Counted from the first letter of the stretch, positions 1-7,509 are shown. The stretch: DNA of 15,609 nt from SIG653 sp045578045 (GCA_045578045.1 JAZNJM010000074.1:1-15609); one strand, 5' to 3'. The notes: generated from the letters alone by a model not told the origin. Numbers and translations are program-made.

Positions 1-572
1 AATGTAATATGCTTCAGCTTGGCTTCTTGAAGCTTTTGAAAGGCACTCCTATAATGGCAAAAAAAGACCTTTACGGTTATATTTACCACACAGAAGCACC
101 TTACGAGGTACTTGAAAACAATACGCTCTCATTTGAAGAAATCAACCGTTTGCATCATATCGAAGCCGTCCTTGAACGCTTTTCTAACAGTGGGCGCTTT
201 TCTCGTGCTATGACAGTCTTAACAAAGAATAGAAAACCCTTTTCGGTCTTTGAATCCCTTGCCGATTATCTGCCAAACCCCAACCTGCTTTCACAGCGTG
301 AGGCGTACAGCACACTTCTTGCCTTTGAAAAAGATAAAGGTGAAGCTGATCGATATCACGAATTAAAAGATGCCCTTGCCCTTGATTTTCTTCTCAATGA
401 ACAAGGACACTTGCCGCCATCACTTGACTATTACCCACTCACGCTCTCACGCGAGGAAAAGCAAATCTTTCGTGATGCTCACCCCGAAGCCTTCCTCCCG
501 GCCCTCGAATGTTATGAAATCCCCACCTACGGCAAAATCTTCGTAGATCGAAAGAACAAAACACTATACTGA
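1..572 (+). CDS. B12-binding/radical-SAM protein, C-terminal fragment (DUF4080 region)
   Basis: The reading frame is open from the left edge (codons begin at base 3) and ends with TGA at 570-572, so this is the 3' end of a longer gene. The ATG at 9 is internal, because the residues around it (QLGFLKLLKGTPI) are conserved mid-protein sequence in this family. The remaining ~190 residues match, by recall, the DUF4080 domain that follows the cobalamin-binding and radical-SAM domains in annotated B12-binding radical-SAM proteins. Landmarks are YGYIYHTEAPYEVL, a helical stretch with SNSGRFSRAM, and LADYLP. The B12 and CxxxCxxC parts lie outside the window, so neither catalytic motif can be checked. 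The substrate of this family is unknown to me. Base composition is richer in GC than the island to the right, consistent with host backbone. It reads toward the insertion sequence and shows no link to the defence genes. Confidence 0.75.
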   Translation, partial: CNMLQLGFLKLLKGTPIMAKKDLYGYIYHTEAPYEVLENNTLSFEEINRLHHIEAVLERFSNSGRFSRAMTVLTKNRKPFSVFESLADYLPNPNLLSQREAYSTLLAFEKDKGEADRYHELKDALALDFLLNEQGHLPPSLDYYPLTLSREEKQIFRDAHPEAFLPALECYEIPTYGKIFVDRKNKTLY

Positions 573-582
573 TAAAAGGGGC

Positions 583-650
583 TGTTGCACTAAGCAACAA
601 TAAAAAGTAAAAAAGTGGATACTCTTTACCAAAAGGTATTGAGTATCCAC
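583..650. repeat. Two hairpins after the radical-SAM gene
   Basis: TGTTGC (583-588) pairs with GCAACA (594-599) across 5 nt. GTGGATACTC (615-624) pairs with GAGTATCCAC (641-650); inside it, after a 2x2 mismatch, TACC pairs with GGTA around an AAAA loop. Neither stem has a run of T after it, so neither is a clean intrinsic terminator. The start of the block, GGGGCTGTTGCAC at 578-590, resembles the ends of some DDE insertion sequences, so this could be an IS remnant; no partner end is visible. No gene is present in 573-668. Confidence 0.5.
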
Positions 651-668
651 ACGCTTTATGATATACCC

Positions 669-684
669 CGAGTTTGCCACTTGG
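669..684 (+). repeat. Left terminal inverted repeat of the IS
   Basis: CGAGTTTGCCACTTGG is the exact reverse complement of 2764-2779. Confidence 0.85.
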
Positions 685-690
685 CAAGCA

Positions 691-719
691 AAAAAACGAG
701 CAAAAAACGCTCGTTTTTT
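691..719. terminator. Bidirectional intrinsic terminator inside the IS left end
   Basis: AAAAAACGAGC (691-701) pairs perfectly with GCTCGTTTTTT (709-719), an 11-bp stem with a 7-nt loop. The core is CGAGC/GCTCG and there is an A-tract on one side and a T-tract on the other, so it can stop transcription in both directions. On the minus strand it lies about 85 bp past the transposase stop. On the plus strand it would stop read-through from the radical-SAM gene into the element. Confidence 0.8.
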
Positions 720-802
720 AACTTTAATGATAAAAAATATTGGGATAAAAGGGTAAAAAAGACATAAGGGCATTTTGATAATATGTACCTACATTTATTA
801 CC

Positions 803-2632
803 CTACATAAAAATTTGTGTACTTGTTTTAATACTCTTTAATTCAGCTCTACGATATAATTTTGGTGGGATTTTGATACCAAAAGCATCTAAAATCAGCT
901 TTAAGTCAGGATCATCAACATCAAAAAAGCGGTATAAATCCCCAGGGAGCTTATCGACTTTCCATTTGTTTAATGCAACTTGGATACGGTGTCCGCCTAA
1001 TCCTGTGTTCCAAACATTCGTATCGTTTTTGACCGAGCCTGAACTAATTATTCTTTGTTGAATAATTCGTATGATGATCAATGATATCATGCAGATAAGC
1101 ATGTGTGCATCTATGTGTTGCGGTGTTCTTACGTAAAAAGGTCTTGTATTCAAGTCGCTTTTCATTACACGGAATTGGTCTTCAATTTGAGTAAGTCCGT
1201 GATATTTTTCAATTACTTCTTTGGCATCCATCGTGAGTTCGGAGGTTACTATCTGATAATATCCCATACTTTTTCTGTATTCCGCCACTTTTTCAAAATC
1301 AATACGAGCCCTCATATCGTTTGCATTGACTATTTCACCCGTCTTTTTGTTTATATAGTCTTTTTTTAAGAATTTACGTAAATCTTTTGCTTGTACAGCG
1401 GTTATTCTGAAATTTTCGGGAGATTCTTCTAACCTTTCAAGAAAATTTAAAAAGCTCTTGTTTTCTTTTTCGCTTCTTGATTGAAATTTTTTGCTCCAAT
1501 ATACAACTACCTTTTCTTCGATAGTGCGGTCGTTTCCATTTTCGTCTTTTACTTTTCTTTTTATGGTTCTTGATTTGTATTTAAAATCTTCGCTGACAGA
1601 AACATAATCCTCATCGCTGTATGCCCATTCTTGCTCTTTTTTTGAACTTTTCAAAAGACTTTTGGATACGATATATCCATTTCCTGCATCTAATACGTGA
1701 ATTAAATTCATATAATTACATATGTCACGGTCAGTGATTAAAATGAATCTTGAAAATTCCAAATCATCAATATTTTTCTTTAAAGCTGGTCTTAAAGTCA
1801 AGTGGTCAAGCGTATTACCGGGAAAAGATTCAATGGCAATCGGTATACCTTTATCATCCATAAAAAGTCCCATTTGCACGATTGGCTGTTTTCTTTCTTC
1901 TTTGCATACACCCATTTCACGCATACCTTTTTGTATTACGTTTCCTTCTTCATCAACGATATCGTCATCAGGTTCTTCAATTTCGAAATAGAAGTTTGTT
2001 ACGTCGTAATATATGATTTCGGGAGATCTACCTGCTTTTTTAACAAGGTTTGTATTGATTCTTCTAATAATTTTATCCTTGTTTTCAGCAATAAAATCCA
2101 ACGTATCGTATACATTATCGGGGTTAAAGTCTTTGTCTAAAATCGGCTCAAAATAGTCATTGTTCCGTCTAACAGTTGCTGCTTTAGATAATGGATTTAA
2201 TAAACGTCCGAATATCAGAAGTTTAGCAAATCCATATACATCATATTGTAACTTGGTAAAGTTTTTGTAAGATGAAAAAAAGAAATTTAACCCAAGCTCT
2301 TCGATGATTTTCTCTAAAAGCATATGCGAATATAGTTTCGGATGCCCAAAACAATCCATACTTCCCTCATCTATGGTAAAGCGATATGTTTCTTTAGCCA
2401 CGTTATTTTCGCAATATGGTATTAATGACGGTATCAATGGATTTCCTACTTTGAAAGACTTTTTTAATCTTTCTACGTAATCAGGTTGCCCGTCATCGAA
2501 GCGTGATAAAGGTCCAATACTGAAAATGAGTTTCTTCTGTGATGTGCGATAACCATTTTTGTTTGTAACACGAACCCCTTCGACCAATCTCAAGTATGGA
2601 ATTCCGTTGTTTTTTATACATTCAATAAACAT
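803..2632 (-). CDS. IS1634-family transposase (DDE type)
   Basis: A 609-residue DDE transposase that cuts and joins the ends of its own element. The three acidic sites stand in recognisable contexts: YYDVTNFYFE near residue 210, ILITDRDIC near 295, and LTQIEDQFRVMK near 495, where the glutamate is expected. An insertion rich in charged residues lies between the second Asp and the Glu, as usual for IS4-like folds. The length is normal for IS1634 transposases and the frame has no interruption. The ATG at 2632 is preceded on the minus strand by a GAGGA Shine-Dalgarno 5 nt away and by a well-formed promoter about 40 bp upstream. It is divergent from the helicase operon and not expected to take part in defence. 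The family call is firm; activity is inferred from intact motifs and ends. Confidence 0.9.
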   Translation of the reverse strand: MFIECIKNNGIPYLRLVEGVRVTNKNGYRTSQKKLIFSIGPLSRFDDGQPDYVERLKKSFKVGNPLIPSLIPYCENNVAKETYRFTIDEGSMDCFGHPKLYSHMLLEKIIEELGLNFFFSSYKNFTKLQYDVYGFAKLLIFGRLLNPLSKAATVRRNNDYFEPILDKDFNPDNVYDTLDFIAENKDKIIRRINTNLVKKAGRSPEIIYYDVTNFYFEIEEPDDDIVDEEGNVIQKGMREMGVCKEERKQPIVQMGLFMDDKGIPIAIESFPGNTLDHLTLRPALKKNIDDLEFSRFILITDRDICNYMNLIHVLDAGNGYIVSKSLLKSSKKEQEWAYSDEDYVSVSEDFKYKSRTIKRKVKDENGNDRTIEEKVVVYWSKKFQSRSEKENKSFLNFLERLEESPENFRITAVQAKDLRKFLKKDYINKKTGEIVNANDMRARIDFEKVAEYRKSMGYYQIVTSELTMDAKEVIEKYHGLTQIEDQFRVMKSDLNTRPFYVRTPQHIDAHMLICMISLIIIRIIQQRIISSGSVKNDTNVWNTGLGGHRIQVALNKWKVDKLPGDLYRFFDVDDPDLKLILDAFGIKIPPKLYRRAELKSIKTSTQIFM

Positions 2633-2669
2633 AATATTCCTCTATATTAACATATGTGCCAACATAAAT

Positions 2670-2698
2670 ATTGTACCGCAAAAAACAAAAAAATGCAA
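2670..2698 (-). promoter_or_regulatory. Transposase promoter
   Basis: On the minus strand TTGCAT (2698-2693) and TACAAT (2675-2670) are separated by exactly 17 bp, matching the sigma-70/sigma-A pattern. The predicted start lies about 30 bp ahead of the ATG at 2632. Confidence 0.65.
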
Positions 2699-2763
2699 GT
2701 CTTTTGGCTCGAATTAACAATTTATTTACTTTTGGACGGCTGTTTTTGACATCATATTTTTTA

Positions 2764-2779
2764 CCAAGTGGCAAACTCG
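2764..2779 (-). repeat. Right terminal inverted repeat of the IS
   Basis: CCAAGTGGCAAACTCG is the exact reverse complement of 669-684. The match breaks down inward after about 3 further bases and outward after a 2-bp offset. Confidence 0.85.
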
Positions 2780-2803
2780 AGGGGCGAAATTTGTCAACCG
2801 GAC

Positions 2804-2866
2804 ATTTCGTTTTAGCGAAATGTATTTCGTTTTGGTTATTCAAATTTCGTTTTCGTTTCGTTTTGG
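2804..2866 (+). repeat. ATTTCGTTTT iterons, 20 bp apart
   Basis: ATTTCGTTTT occurs at 2804-2813, 2824-2833 and 2844-2853, an exact 20-bp spacing. A related TTTCGTTTTGG occurs at 2825-2835 and 2856-2866. The first copy is also part of a hairpin, ACATTTCG (2802-2809) with CGAAATGT (2816-2823). CGTTTTGG recurs at 3034-3041 in the helicase leader. The regular spacing fits binding sites on one face of the helix; the binding protein is unknown. The remainder of 2780-3051 is AT-rich, without a credible gene. Confidence 0.45.
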
Positions 2867-2971
2867 ACTTCAAGCATCTTTTAAAATTCAGAATCAAACC
2901 AAAAAAGCAATTTAAATTACACTTTTTTAGCTTAATTACAAATAATAATGAGTATATTTGATGAAAAAGCA

Positions 2972-3000
2972 TTGTTTTTTTGCATTTTTAATGATATAAT
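2972..3000 (+). promoter_or_regulatory. Promoter of the defence operon
   Basis: TTGTTT (2972-2977) and a perfect TATAAT (2995-3000) are 17 bp apart, and TGA directly before TATAAT gives an extended -10. Transcription would start near 3007, giving a leader of about 45 nt before the ATG at 3052. It is the only strong plus-strand promoter seen ahead of the gene run. Confidence 0.7.
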
Positions 3001-3022
3001 GTAAATTGAGTAAAAATATAGT

Positions 3023-3039
3023 CGTTTTCAAAACGTTTT
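3023..3039. promoter_or_regulatory. Palindrome in the operon leader (possible operator)
   Basis: CGTTTTCAAAACG (3023-3035) and the overlapping AAAACGTTTT (3030-3039) are palindromic and lie between the likely transcription start and the GGGAG Shine-Dalgarno (3040-3044). AAAACGTTTT recurs just after the res stop codon (14303-14312). Position and symmetry fit an operator or a leader hairpin; no regulator is identified. Confidence 0.35.
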
Positions 3040-3051
3040 GGGAGAAAATAT

Positions 3052-6000
3052 ATGGAGCTTATAGACAACATAAACAAGACTTTAAAAGATGATTTATGTG
3101 TTGAGATAAAACCCGACAGTAAAATATCCATAGCCGCAGCTTGCTTTTCGATTTACGCCTTTGAGGAATTAAAGGAACAGTTGAAAGGCATTGATGAGTT
3201 GCGTTTTATATTTACGTCTCCCACGTTTATTACGGAAAAAGCGAAAAAGGAAAAACGTGAGTTTTACATTCCACGTCTTAACCGTGAGCGTAGCTTGTAC
3301 GGAACCGAGTTTGAGGTAAAGCTCCGCAACGAATTGACACAAAAAGCCATAGCAAAAGAGTGCGCCGAGTGGATAAAAAGCAAAGTAACGTTTAAATCAA
3401 ACATAACCAGCGAGAATATGCAGGGCTTTATGACCGTTGATGACAAAAGTTATATAACACTTTCAGGATTTACAACAGTTGACCTTGGATGCGAAAAAGG
3501 AAACAACATATATAACTTTATCCATAAATTCAACTCTCCCCTCTCTGATAATTATTTATCTCTTTTTGATACACTTTGGAACGACAAAGAGAAGCTTCAA
3601 GACGTTACAGAAGAAATCATTGAAAGCATATCAACCGCATATAACGAGAACTCACCTGATTTTATATATTTCGTAACCCTTTATAATATCTTCAGCGAAT
3701 TTCTTGAAGATATATCCGAAGACGTACTTCCTAACGAAGCGACTGGATTTAAGGAAAGTAAAATCTGGAGTAAGCTGTATAACTTCCAGAAGGATGCTGC
3801 ACTTGCAATCATAAATAAACTTGAAAAATATAACGGCTGTATCTTAGCTGATAGTGTTGGTTTGGGTAAAACTTTTACCGCCTTGGCAGTAATTAAATAT
3901 TACGAAAACAGAAATAAATCCGTTTTGGTTCTTTGTCCAAAAAAACTTTCCAACAACTGGAACACATATAAAGATAACTACATAAACAACCCTATTGCCT
4001 CAGACAGATTAAACTATACTGTTTTGTATCACTCCGACCTTTCAAGAGCGAAAGGCTTTTCAAACGGAGTTGATTTGTCACGCATTAATTGGAGCAATTA
4101 CGACCTTATAGTTATAGATGAATCCCACAATTTCAGAAATGGCGGCAAAGTTTCAGGCAAGGAAAATGAGAAAGAAAACAGATACCTTCGCTTGCTTAAT
4201 AAGGTTATAAGGAAGGGTGTCAAAACAAAAGTATTGATGCTCTCTGCAACCCCAGTAAATAACCGCTTCAACGACTTGAAAAATCAGCTTGCTTTGGCTT
4301 ATGAAGGCGAAGCGGAAAAAATGGATAGCAGACTTAATACAAGTCGCTCTATTGAAGAAATATTCAAAAATGCACAAAGAGCCTTTAATGCGTGGGGTGG
4401 TTTCGTTCCAGAAATGAGAACAACAGACAGACTTCTTAAAATGTTGGACTTTGACTTTTTTGAATTACTTGACTCTGTAACAATAGCCCGTTCAAGAAAG
4501 CATATTCAAAAGTATTATGATACGACAGATATCGGAACGTTCCCACAAAGGCTCACGCCTATTTCAAAACGTCCAACGTTGACAGATCTGAACCACGCAA
4601 TAACGTATAACGAAATATTTGAACAGTTGATGCTTCTTTATCTTGCCATATATACTCCCTCTCATTTTATTCAGGAAAGCAAGAAAGAAAAATATGCAGA
4701 AATATATGGAGATAATACTGTAAACGTAGGCTTCACCCAGGCAAACCGTGAACAAGGTATAAAAAGGCTTATGGCAATAAACCTTATGAAGCGAATGGAA
4801 TCTTCTGTTCATTCATTCAAACTTACGGTTATAAGAATAAAAGAGCTGATAAGTAAAACAATCAACTCTATAAACGAATATGATTCACATTCCAAACGAA
4901 TGATGGAGCTGACAGACGTTTCATTGAACCCAGATTTTGAAAACGAGTTTGATTTAGAAGACAGAAACGATGAAATTTTCACTTTTGGCAAGAAAGTAAA
5001 AATAGACTTAGCCGATATGGACTACGTTTCGTGGGTTCGTTATCTTAAAAAAGACAAGGAAATTCTTGATTTATTAATTTCAATGGTTGGCGATATAACG
5101 CCAGAATATGACAATAAGCTGAAAGAGTTGCTTTCTGTTCTGGATAACAAAATCCATCATCCCATAAACAGAGATAACAAAAAGGTTATTATATTTACGG
5201 CTTTCGCAGATACAGCAGAATATCTTTACGATAACGTCAGCAAATACGTAAAGAAAAACTATGGACTTAATACAGCAATGGTTACAGGTTCCATTGAGGG
5301 ACGCTCCACTATCCCCCATATGCAAAGCGACCTTAATACTGTGCTTACTTGCTTTTCTCCCATATCCAAGGAAAGAGACTTGTTTGAGGACTTTCCAAAG
5401 GAAGACGTTGATATTCTCATTGCAACAGACTGTATTTCAGAAGGTCAAAACTTGCAGGACTGCGACTATCTTGTAAACTATGATATACATTGGAACCCTG
5501 TTCGCATTATTCAGCGTTTCGGACGAATTGACCGTATCGGAAGTAAAAACTCTGTAATTCAGCTTGTGAATTTTTGGCCAGACGTTACTTTGGATGAGTA
5601 TATCGACTTGAAAGCAAGAGTTGAAACGAGAATGAAAATCGTTGATATGACGGCTACGGGTGACGATAACATAATAAGTGACGAAGAAAAAGCTGACCTT
5701 GAATACAGAAAAGAACAGCTTAAAAAGTTGCAGGAAGAAGTTGTTGATATTGAAGAAATGTCTGCAGGTATTTCTATTATGGATTTAGGACTCAACGAAT
5801 TCCGCCTTGACCTTTTGGAATACGTTAAAAACCACCCCGATATAGAAAAATCTCCTTTCGGACTTCACGCTGTAACTGCTTCAACAGAGGATATGCCCGA
5901 AGGTGTTATTTACGTTCTTAAAAACCGTAAAGACAGCGTTAATATTGATAATCAGAACCGCTTGCATCCATTCTATATGGTTTATATAAGTAATAATGGT

Positions 6001-6300
6001 GAAGTCGTTTGCGACCACCTTTCACCTAAAAATATGCTTGACAAAATGCGTTACCTTTGCCGTGGTAAAACAGAACCAATTCCTGAATTATACAGACAGT
6101 TCAATAAGGAAACCAAAGACGGAAGAGATATGAGAGAATTTTCAAGGCTATTAGGCGATGCTATTGCTTCTATTATTGATGTGAAGGAAAAAAGCACTCT
6201 TGATAGTTTTCTTTCAGGTAATACCGTGAGCTTTTTGTCAAACAAAATAAAAGGGCTCGATGATTTTGAGCTTATATGTTTTTTGGTAATTAGAAATTAG
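3052..6300 (+). CDS. SNF2-family helicase with degenerate PLD-like N-terminus
   Basis: A 1082-residue superfamily 2 ATPase of the SNF2/HepA type that should translocate on double-stranded DNA. Residues 1-160 resemble the phospholipase-D-like domain found ahead of such helicases, but the expected HxK(x)4D is not visible: the region reads NMQGFMTVDD...LSGFTTVDLG, so nuclease activity there is doubtful. The motor is complete: Walker A DSVGLGKT near 267, DESH at 356-359, LSATPVNN near 396, IATDCISEGQNLQ near 790, and QRFGRIDRIGS at 821-831. A charged, likely coiled stretch follows near 865-905. The ATG has a GGGAG Shine-Dalgarno 7 nt upstream. It is the first gene of the operon. Its last residues (VIRN) and its TAG stop come from a heptamer repeat tract, so the native C-terminus has probably been replaced. 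Its role beside type III Mod/Res is inferred from context. Confidence 0.9.
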   Translation: MELIDNINKTLKDDLCVEIKPDSKISIAAACFSIYAFEELKEQLKGIDELRFIFTSPTFITEKAKKEKREFYIPRLNRERSLYGTEFEVKLRNELTQKAIAKECAEWIKSKVTFKSNITSENMQGFMTVDDKSYITLSGFTTVDLGCEKGNNIYNFIHKFNSPLSDNYLSLFDTLWNDKEKLQDVTEEIIESISTAYNENSPDFIYFVTLYNIFSEFLEDISEDVLPNEATGFKESKIWSKLYNFQKDAALAIINKLEKYNGCILADSVGLGKTFTALAVIKYYENRNKSVLVLCPKKLSNNWNTYKDNYINNPIASDRLNYTVLYHSDLSRAKGFSNGVDLSRINWSNYDLIVIDESHNFRNGGKVSGKENEKENRYLRLLNKVIRKGVKTKVLMLSATPVNNRFNDLKNQLALAYEGEAEKMDSRLNTSRSIEEIFKNAQRAFNAWGGFVPEMRTTDRLLKMLDFDFFELLDSVTIARSRKHIQKYYDTTDIGTFPQRLTPISKRPTLTDLNHAITYNEIFEQLMLLYLAIYTPSHFIQESKKEKYAEIYGDNTVNVGFTQANREQGIKRLMAINLMKRMESSVHSFKLTVIRIKELISKTINSINEYDSHSKRMMELTDVSLNPDFENEFDLEDRNDEIFTFGKKVKIDLADMDYVSWVRYLKKDKEILDLLISMVGDITPEYDNKLKELLSVLDNKIHHPINRDNKKVIIFTAFADTAEYLYDNVSKYVKKNYGLNTAMVTGSIEGRSTIPHMQSDLNTVLTCFSPISKERDLFEDFPKEDVDILIATDCISEGQNLQDCDYLVNYDIHWNPVRIIQRFGRIDRIGSKNSVIQLVNFWPDVTLDEYIDLKARVETRMKIVDMTATGDDNIISDEEKADLEYRKEQLKKLQEEVVDIEEMSAGISIMDLGLNEFRLDLLEYVKNHPDIEKSPFGLHAVTASTEDMPEGVIYVLKNRKDSVNIDNQNRLHPFYMVYISNNGEVVCDHLSPKNMLDKMRYLCRGKTEPIPELYRQFNKETKDGRDMREFSRLLGDAIASIIDVKEKSTLDSFLSGNTVSFLSNKIKGLDDFELICFLVIRN

Positions 6301-6355
6301 TAATTAGTAATGAGTAATTGTCGATTCCTAATTTCTAATTACTCATTAAAAATTA
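6287..6355 (+). repeat. TAATTAG heptamer tract and its inverted copy, upstream of S23 gene 1
   Basis: Five tandem heptamers of consensus TAATTAG fill 6287-6321. After a 6-bp spacer, four units of the complement (consensus CTAATTA) fill 6328-6355. Two alternative stems result: TAATGAGTAATT (6308-6319) with AATTACTCATTA (6337-6348), 12 bp perfect, and TTAGAAATTAG (6290-6300) with CTAATTTCTAA (6328-6338), 11 bp perfect. The helicase TAG stop (6298-6300) is inside the first arm. Confidence 0.8.
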
Positions 6356-6369
6356 AAAAGAGGTTTCAC

Positions 6370-6723
6370 ATGGAAAATATCGTTTTTGAAAAAAGCAAAA
6401 AATTTGCAATACGCATTATCAATCTATATAAACATCTTAGTGAATGTAAAAAAGAACGCATAATGTCAAAACAGTTGCTTCGCTCTGGCACAAGCATTGG
6501 TGCAAATATTTCTGAAGCAATATGCGGTATTAGTAAAAAAGATTTTTTAGCGAAAATGTATATTGCATATAAAGAATGTTCAGAAACAAAATATTGGTTG
6601 GACTTGCTCTATTCTACTGACTATTTATCAAACGCAGAATACAATTCTATAATTTCAGATTGCGAAGAATTGCTAAAATTGCTAACTACAATAACCAAAA
6701 CAACAAAGCAAAAAACGATTTAA
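6370..6723 (+). CDS. Four-helix-bundle protein, S23/IVP family (copy 1)
   Basis: A 117-residue protein of the S23 ribosomal / intervening-sequence protein family (PF05635, TIGR02436), which forms pentameric four-helix bundles. The diagnostic LLRSGTSIGANISEA is at about residues 36-50, followed by KKDFLAKMYIAYKECSET and a helix with DYLS. The family was first seen in 23S rRNA intervening sequences, and the DGR accessory protein Avd belongs to it; a nucleic-acid-binding role is plausible but the function here is unknown. The ATG at 6370 was chosen over the upstream ATG at 6310 because it has an AGAGG Shine-Dalgarno 6 nt away and starts the conserved region; the upstream start would translate the repeat tract. 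Heptamer tracts in opposite orientation flank the gene. The copy at 10774 is closely similar. Confidence 0.88.
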   Translation: MENIVFEKSKKFAIRIINLYKHLSECKKERIMSKQLLRSGTSIGANISEAICGISKKDFLAKMYIAYKECSETKYWLDLLYSTDYLSNAEYNSIISDCEELLKLLTTITKTTKQKTI

Positions 6724-6772
6724 TAAATTACTTATTGCTAATTACTAATTACTAATTACACATTACTAATTG
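6724..6772 (+). repeat. CTAATTA heptamer tract downstream of S23 gene 1
   Basis: Seven contiguous 7-bp units, three of them perfect CTAATTA (6738-6758), starting directly after the TAA at 6721-6723. This is the reverse complement of the 6287-6321 consensus, so the S23 gene lies between inverted tracts. The tract ends in the Shine-Dalgarno (GGAG, 6772-6775) of the next gene. Confidence 0.8.
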
Positions 6773-6781
6773 GAGAAAAGT

Positions 6782-7384
6782 ATGCTTGGGTTACCGCAAA
6801 GAACAGAACTAAATGTCAGGCTAAATAAAACTGATATTTACACTAAATTTAATTTTGATAAAAAGCAGCAAGACTTATTTGATACAGATATTTCTATGCT
6901 GTATATTGTCAATGAGATTTCTGAATATAGTATAGGCGTTTCAAGCGGCAAGGAAATTTCAGCTATACACGTTTTTCGTGTCATAGTAAAGAAAAAGAAT
7001 TATAACGATTCAAACATCATAAAGCTGTTCAAGTTAATTGAAAATAAAATCCTTTTAGCCTTGCAGTTTAAGGACGAAATACAAATCGTTGCATACCAGA
7101 CAAAGCTGTTGAAATCAAATTGGATGCACCAAGACTCTGCGGTAATAGAGCTAAAAGGGTTGAATCTTGATACTGTATGGAAAAACATTGTTAAAAGTTT
7201 AGAGGGCGGCGAATGGAACGAGGAGTTATCCATTGATGAAAATATTGCTCTCCACGAAAAGCAGATAAAACTCCGGAAAGAAATTGAACGCCTTGAAAAA
7301 ATGGCAAGAAACGAAAAGCAACCAAGGAAAAAATTTGAATTGGTACAAAAGATTAAAGAGCTTAAATCAATGCATAATTCATAA
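6782..7384 (+). CDS. DUF4391 domain protein
   Basis: A 200-residue protein matching, by recall, the DUF4391 family (PF14335). It opens with the typical MLGLPQRTELNVRLNKTDIYTKF, followed by an alternating beta/alpha region with IVNEISEYSIGV and VFRVIVKKKNYN, and a charged C-terminal coiled-coil segment at about 155-196. No catalytic motif is recognised. DUF4391 genes are commonly annotated beside helicases and type III restriction-modification genes, so a role as partner of the SNF2 helicase or of Mod/Res is likely but inferred. The ATG at 6782 has GGAG 6 nt upstream; a TTG at 6770 is in frame but overlaps the repeat. The last codons (MHNS) and the TAA stop are made of the following GCATAAT tract, so the original end may be lost. 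The distance from the preceding repeat tract is 9 bp. Confidence 0.82.
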   Translation: MLGLPQRTELNVRLNKTDIYTKFNFDKKQQDLFDTDISMLYIVNEISEYSIGVSSGKEISAIHVFRVIVKKKNYNDSNIIKLFKLIENKILLALQFKDEIQIVAYQTKLLKSNWMHQDSAVIELKGLNLDTVWKNIVKSLEGGEWNEELSIDENIALHEKQIKLRKEIERLEKMARNEKQPRKKFELVQKIKELKSMHNS

Positions 7385-7420
7385 TGCATAATGCATAATG
7401 CATAATTCATAATGCATAAT
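7372..7420 (+). repeat. GCATAAT/TCATAAT heptamer tract upstream of rhuM
   Basis: Exactly seven contiguous units (five GCATAAT, two TCATAAT) without any other change. The first two carry the last codons and stop of the DUF4391 gene. The same heptamer in the same orientation recurs after rhuM. Confidence 0.85.
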
Positions 7421-7460
7421 TAGATATTGAAAAATGAGGAAATTTTTACTTAACAGTAAT

Positions 7461-7489
7461 TTGCAGTTATTGACTTTTTCAGTTATTTA
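7461..7489 (+). promoter_or_regulatory. Weak possible promoter ahead of rhuM
   Basis: TTGCAG (7461-7466) and TATTTA (7484-7489) are 17 bp apart, with an 8-bp direct repeat CAGTTATT at 7464-7471 and 7480-7487. The -10 is poor. It is noted because the 89 bp between the repeat tract and rhuM is otherwise unexplained. Confidence 0.25.
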
Positions 7490-7509
7490 TAGTTTGAAAG
7501 GGACATATT

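Larger units (their letters stand above)
669..2779 (-). mobile_element. IS1634-family insertion sequence
   Basis: The element is about 2.1 kb, with a single transposase gene on the minus strand, bounded by the perfect 16-bp inverted repeat CGAGTTTGCCACTTGG (669-684, and its complement at 2764-2779). Outside both ends lies a CCCC-type tetranucleotide, offset by 2 bp on the right, so the true ends could be a few bases further out. A transposase promoter lies inside the right end and a strong terminator inside the left end. No target-site duplication is visible; the IS1634 family is known for variable, sometimes very long ones. The element looks complete and possibly active. It sits between the radical-SAM gene and the start of the defence operon and is transcribed away from that operon. 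Confidence 0.85.

Noticed and set aside
615..650. Terminator of the radical-SAM gene
   Set aside because: The stem is strong but lacks a T-tract; the better terminator is at 691-719 inside the IS.
803..2140. Plus-strand frames inside the IS
   Set aside because: Antisense to the intact transposase, with no ribosome sites or recognisable domains.
2622..2972. Minus-strand frame of 116 residues between transposase and operon
   Set aside because: It spans the transposase promoter and the IS end, is lysine/phenylalanine-rich AT translation, and matches nothing known.
6287..6355. Heptamer palindrome as an intrinsic terminator after the helicase
   Set aside because: The stems are almost pure AT and not followed by a T-run; downstream genes have no strong promoter of their own, so termination here is unlikely.
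6310..6369. Upstream ATG start for S23 copy 1
   Set aside because: The extra residues translate the heptamer palindrome; the ATG at 6370 has the ribosome site and begins the family match.
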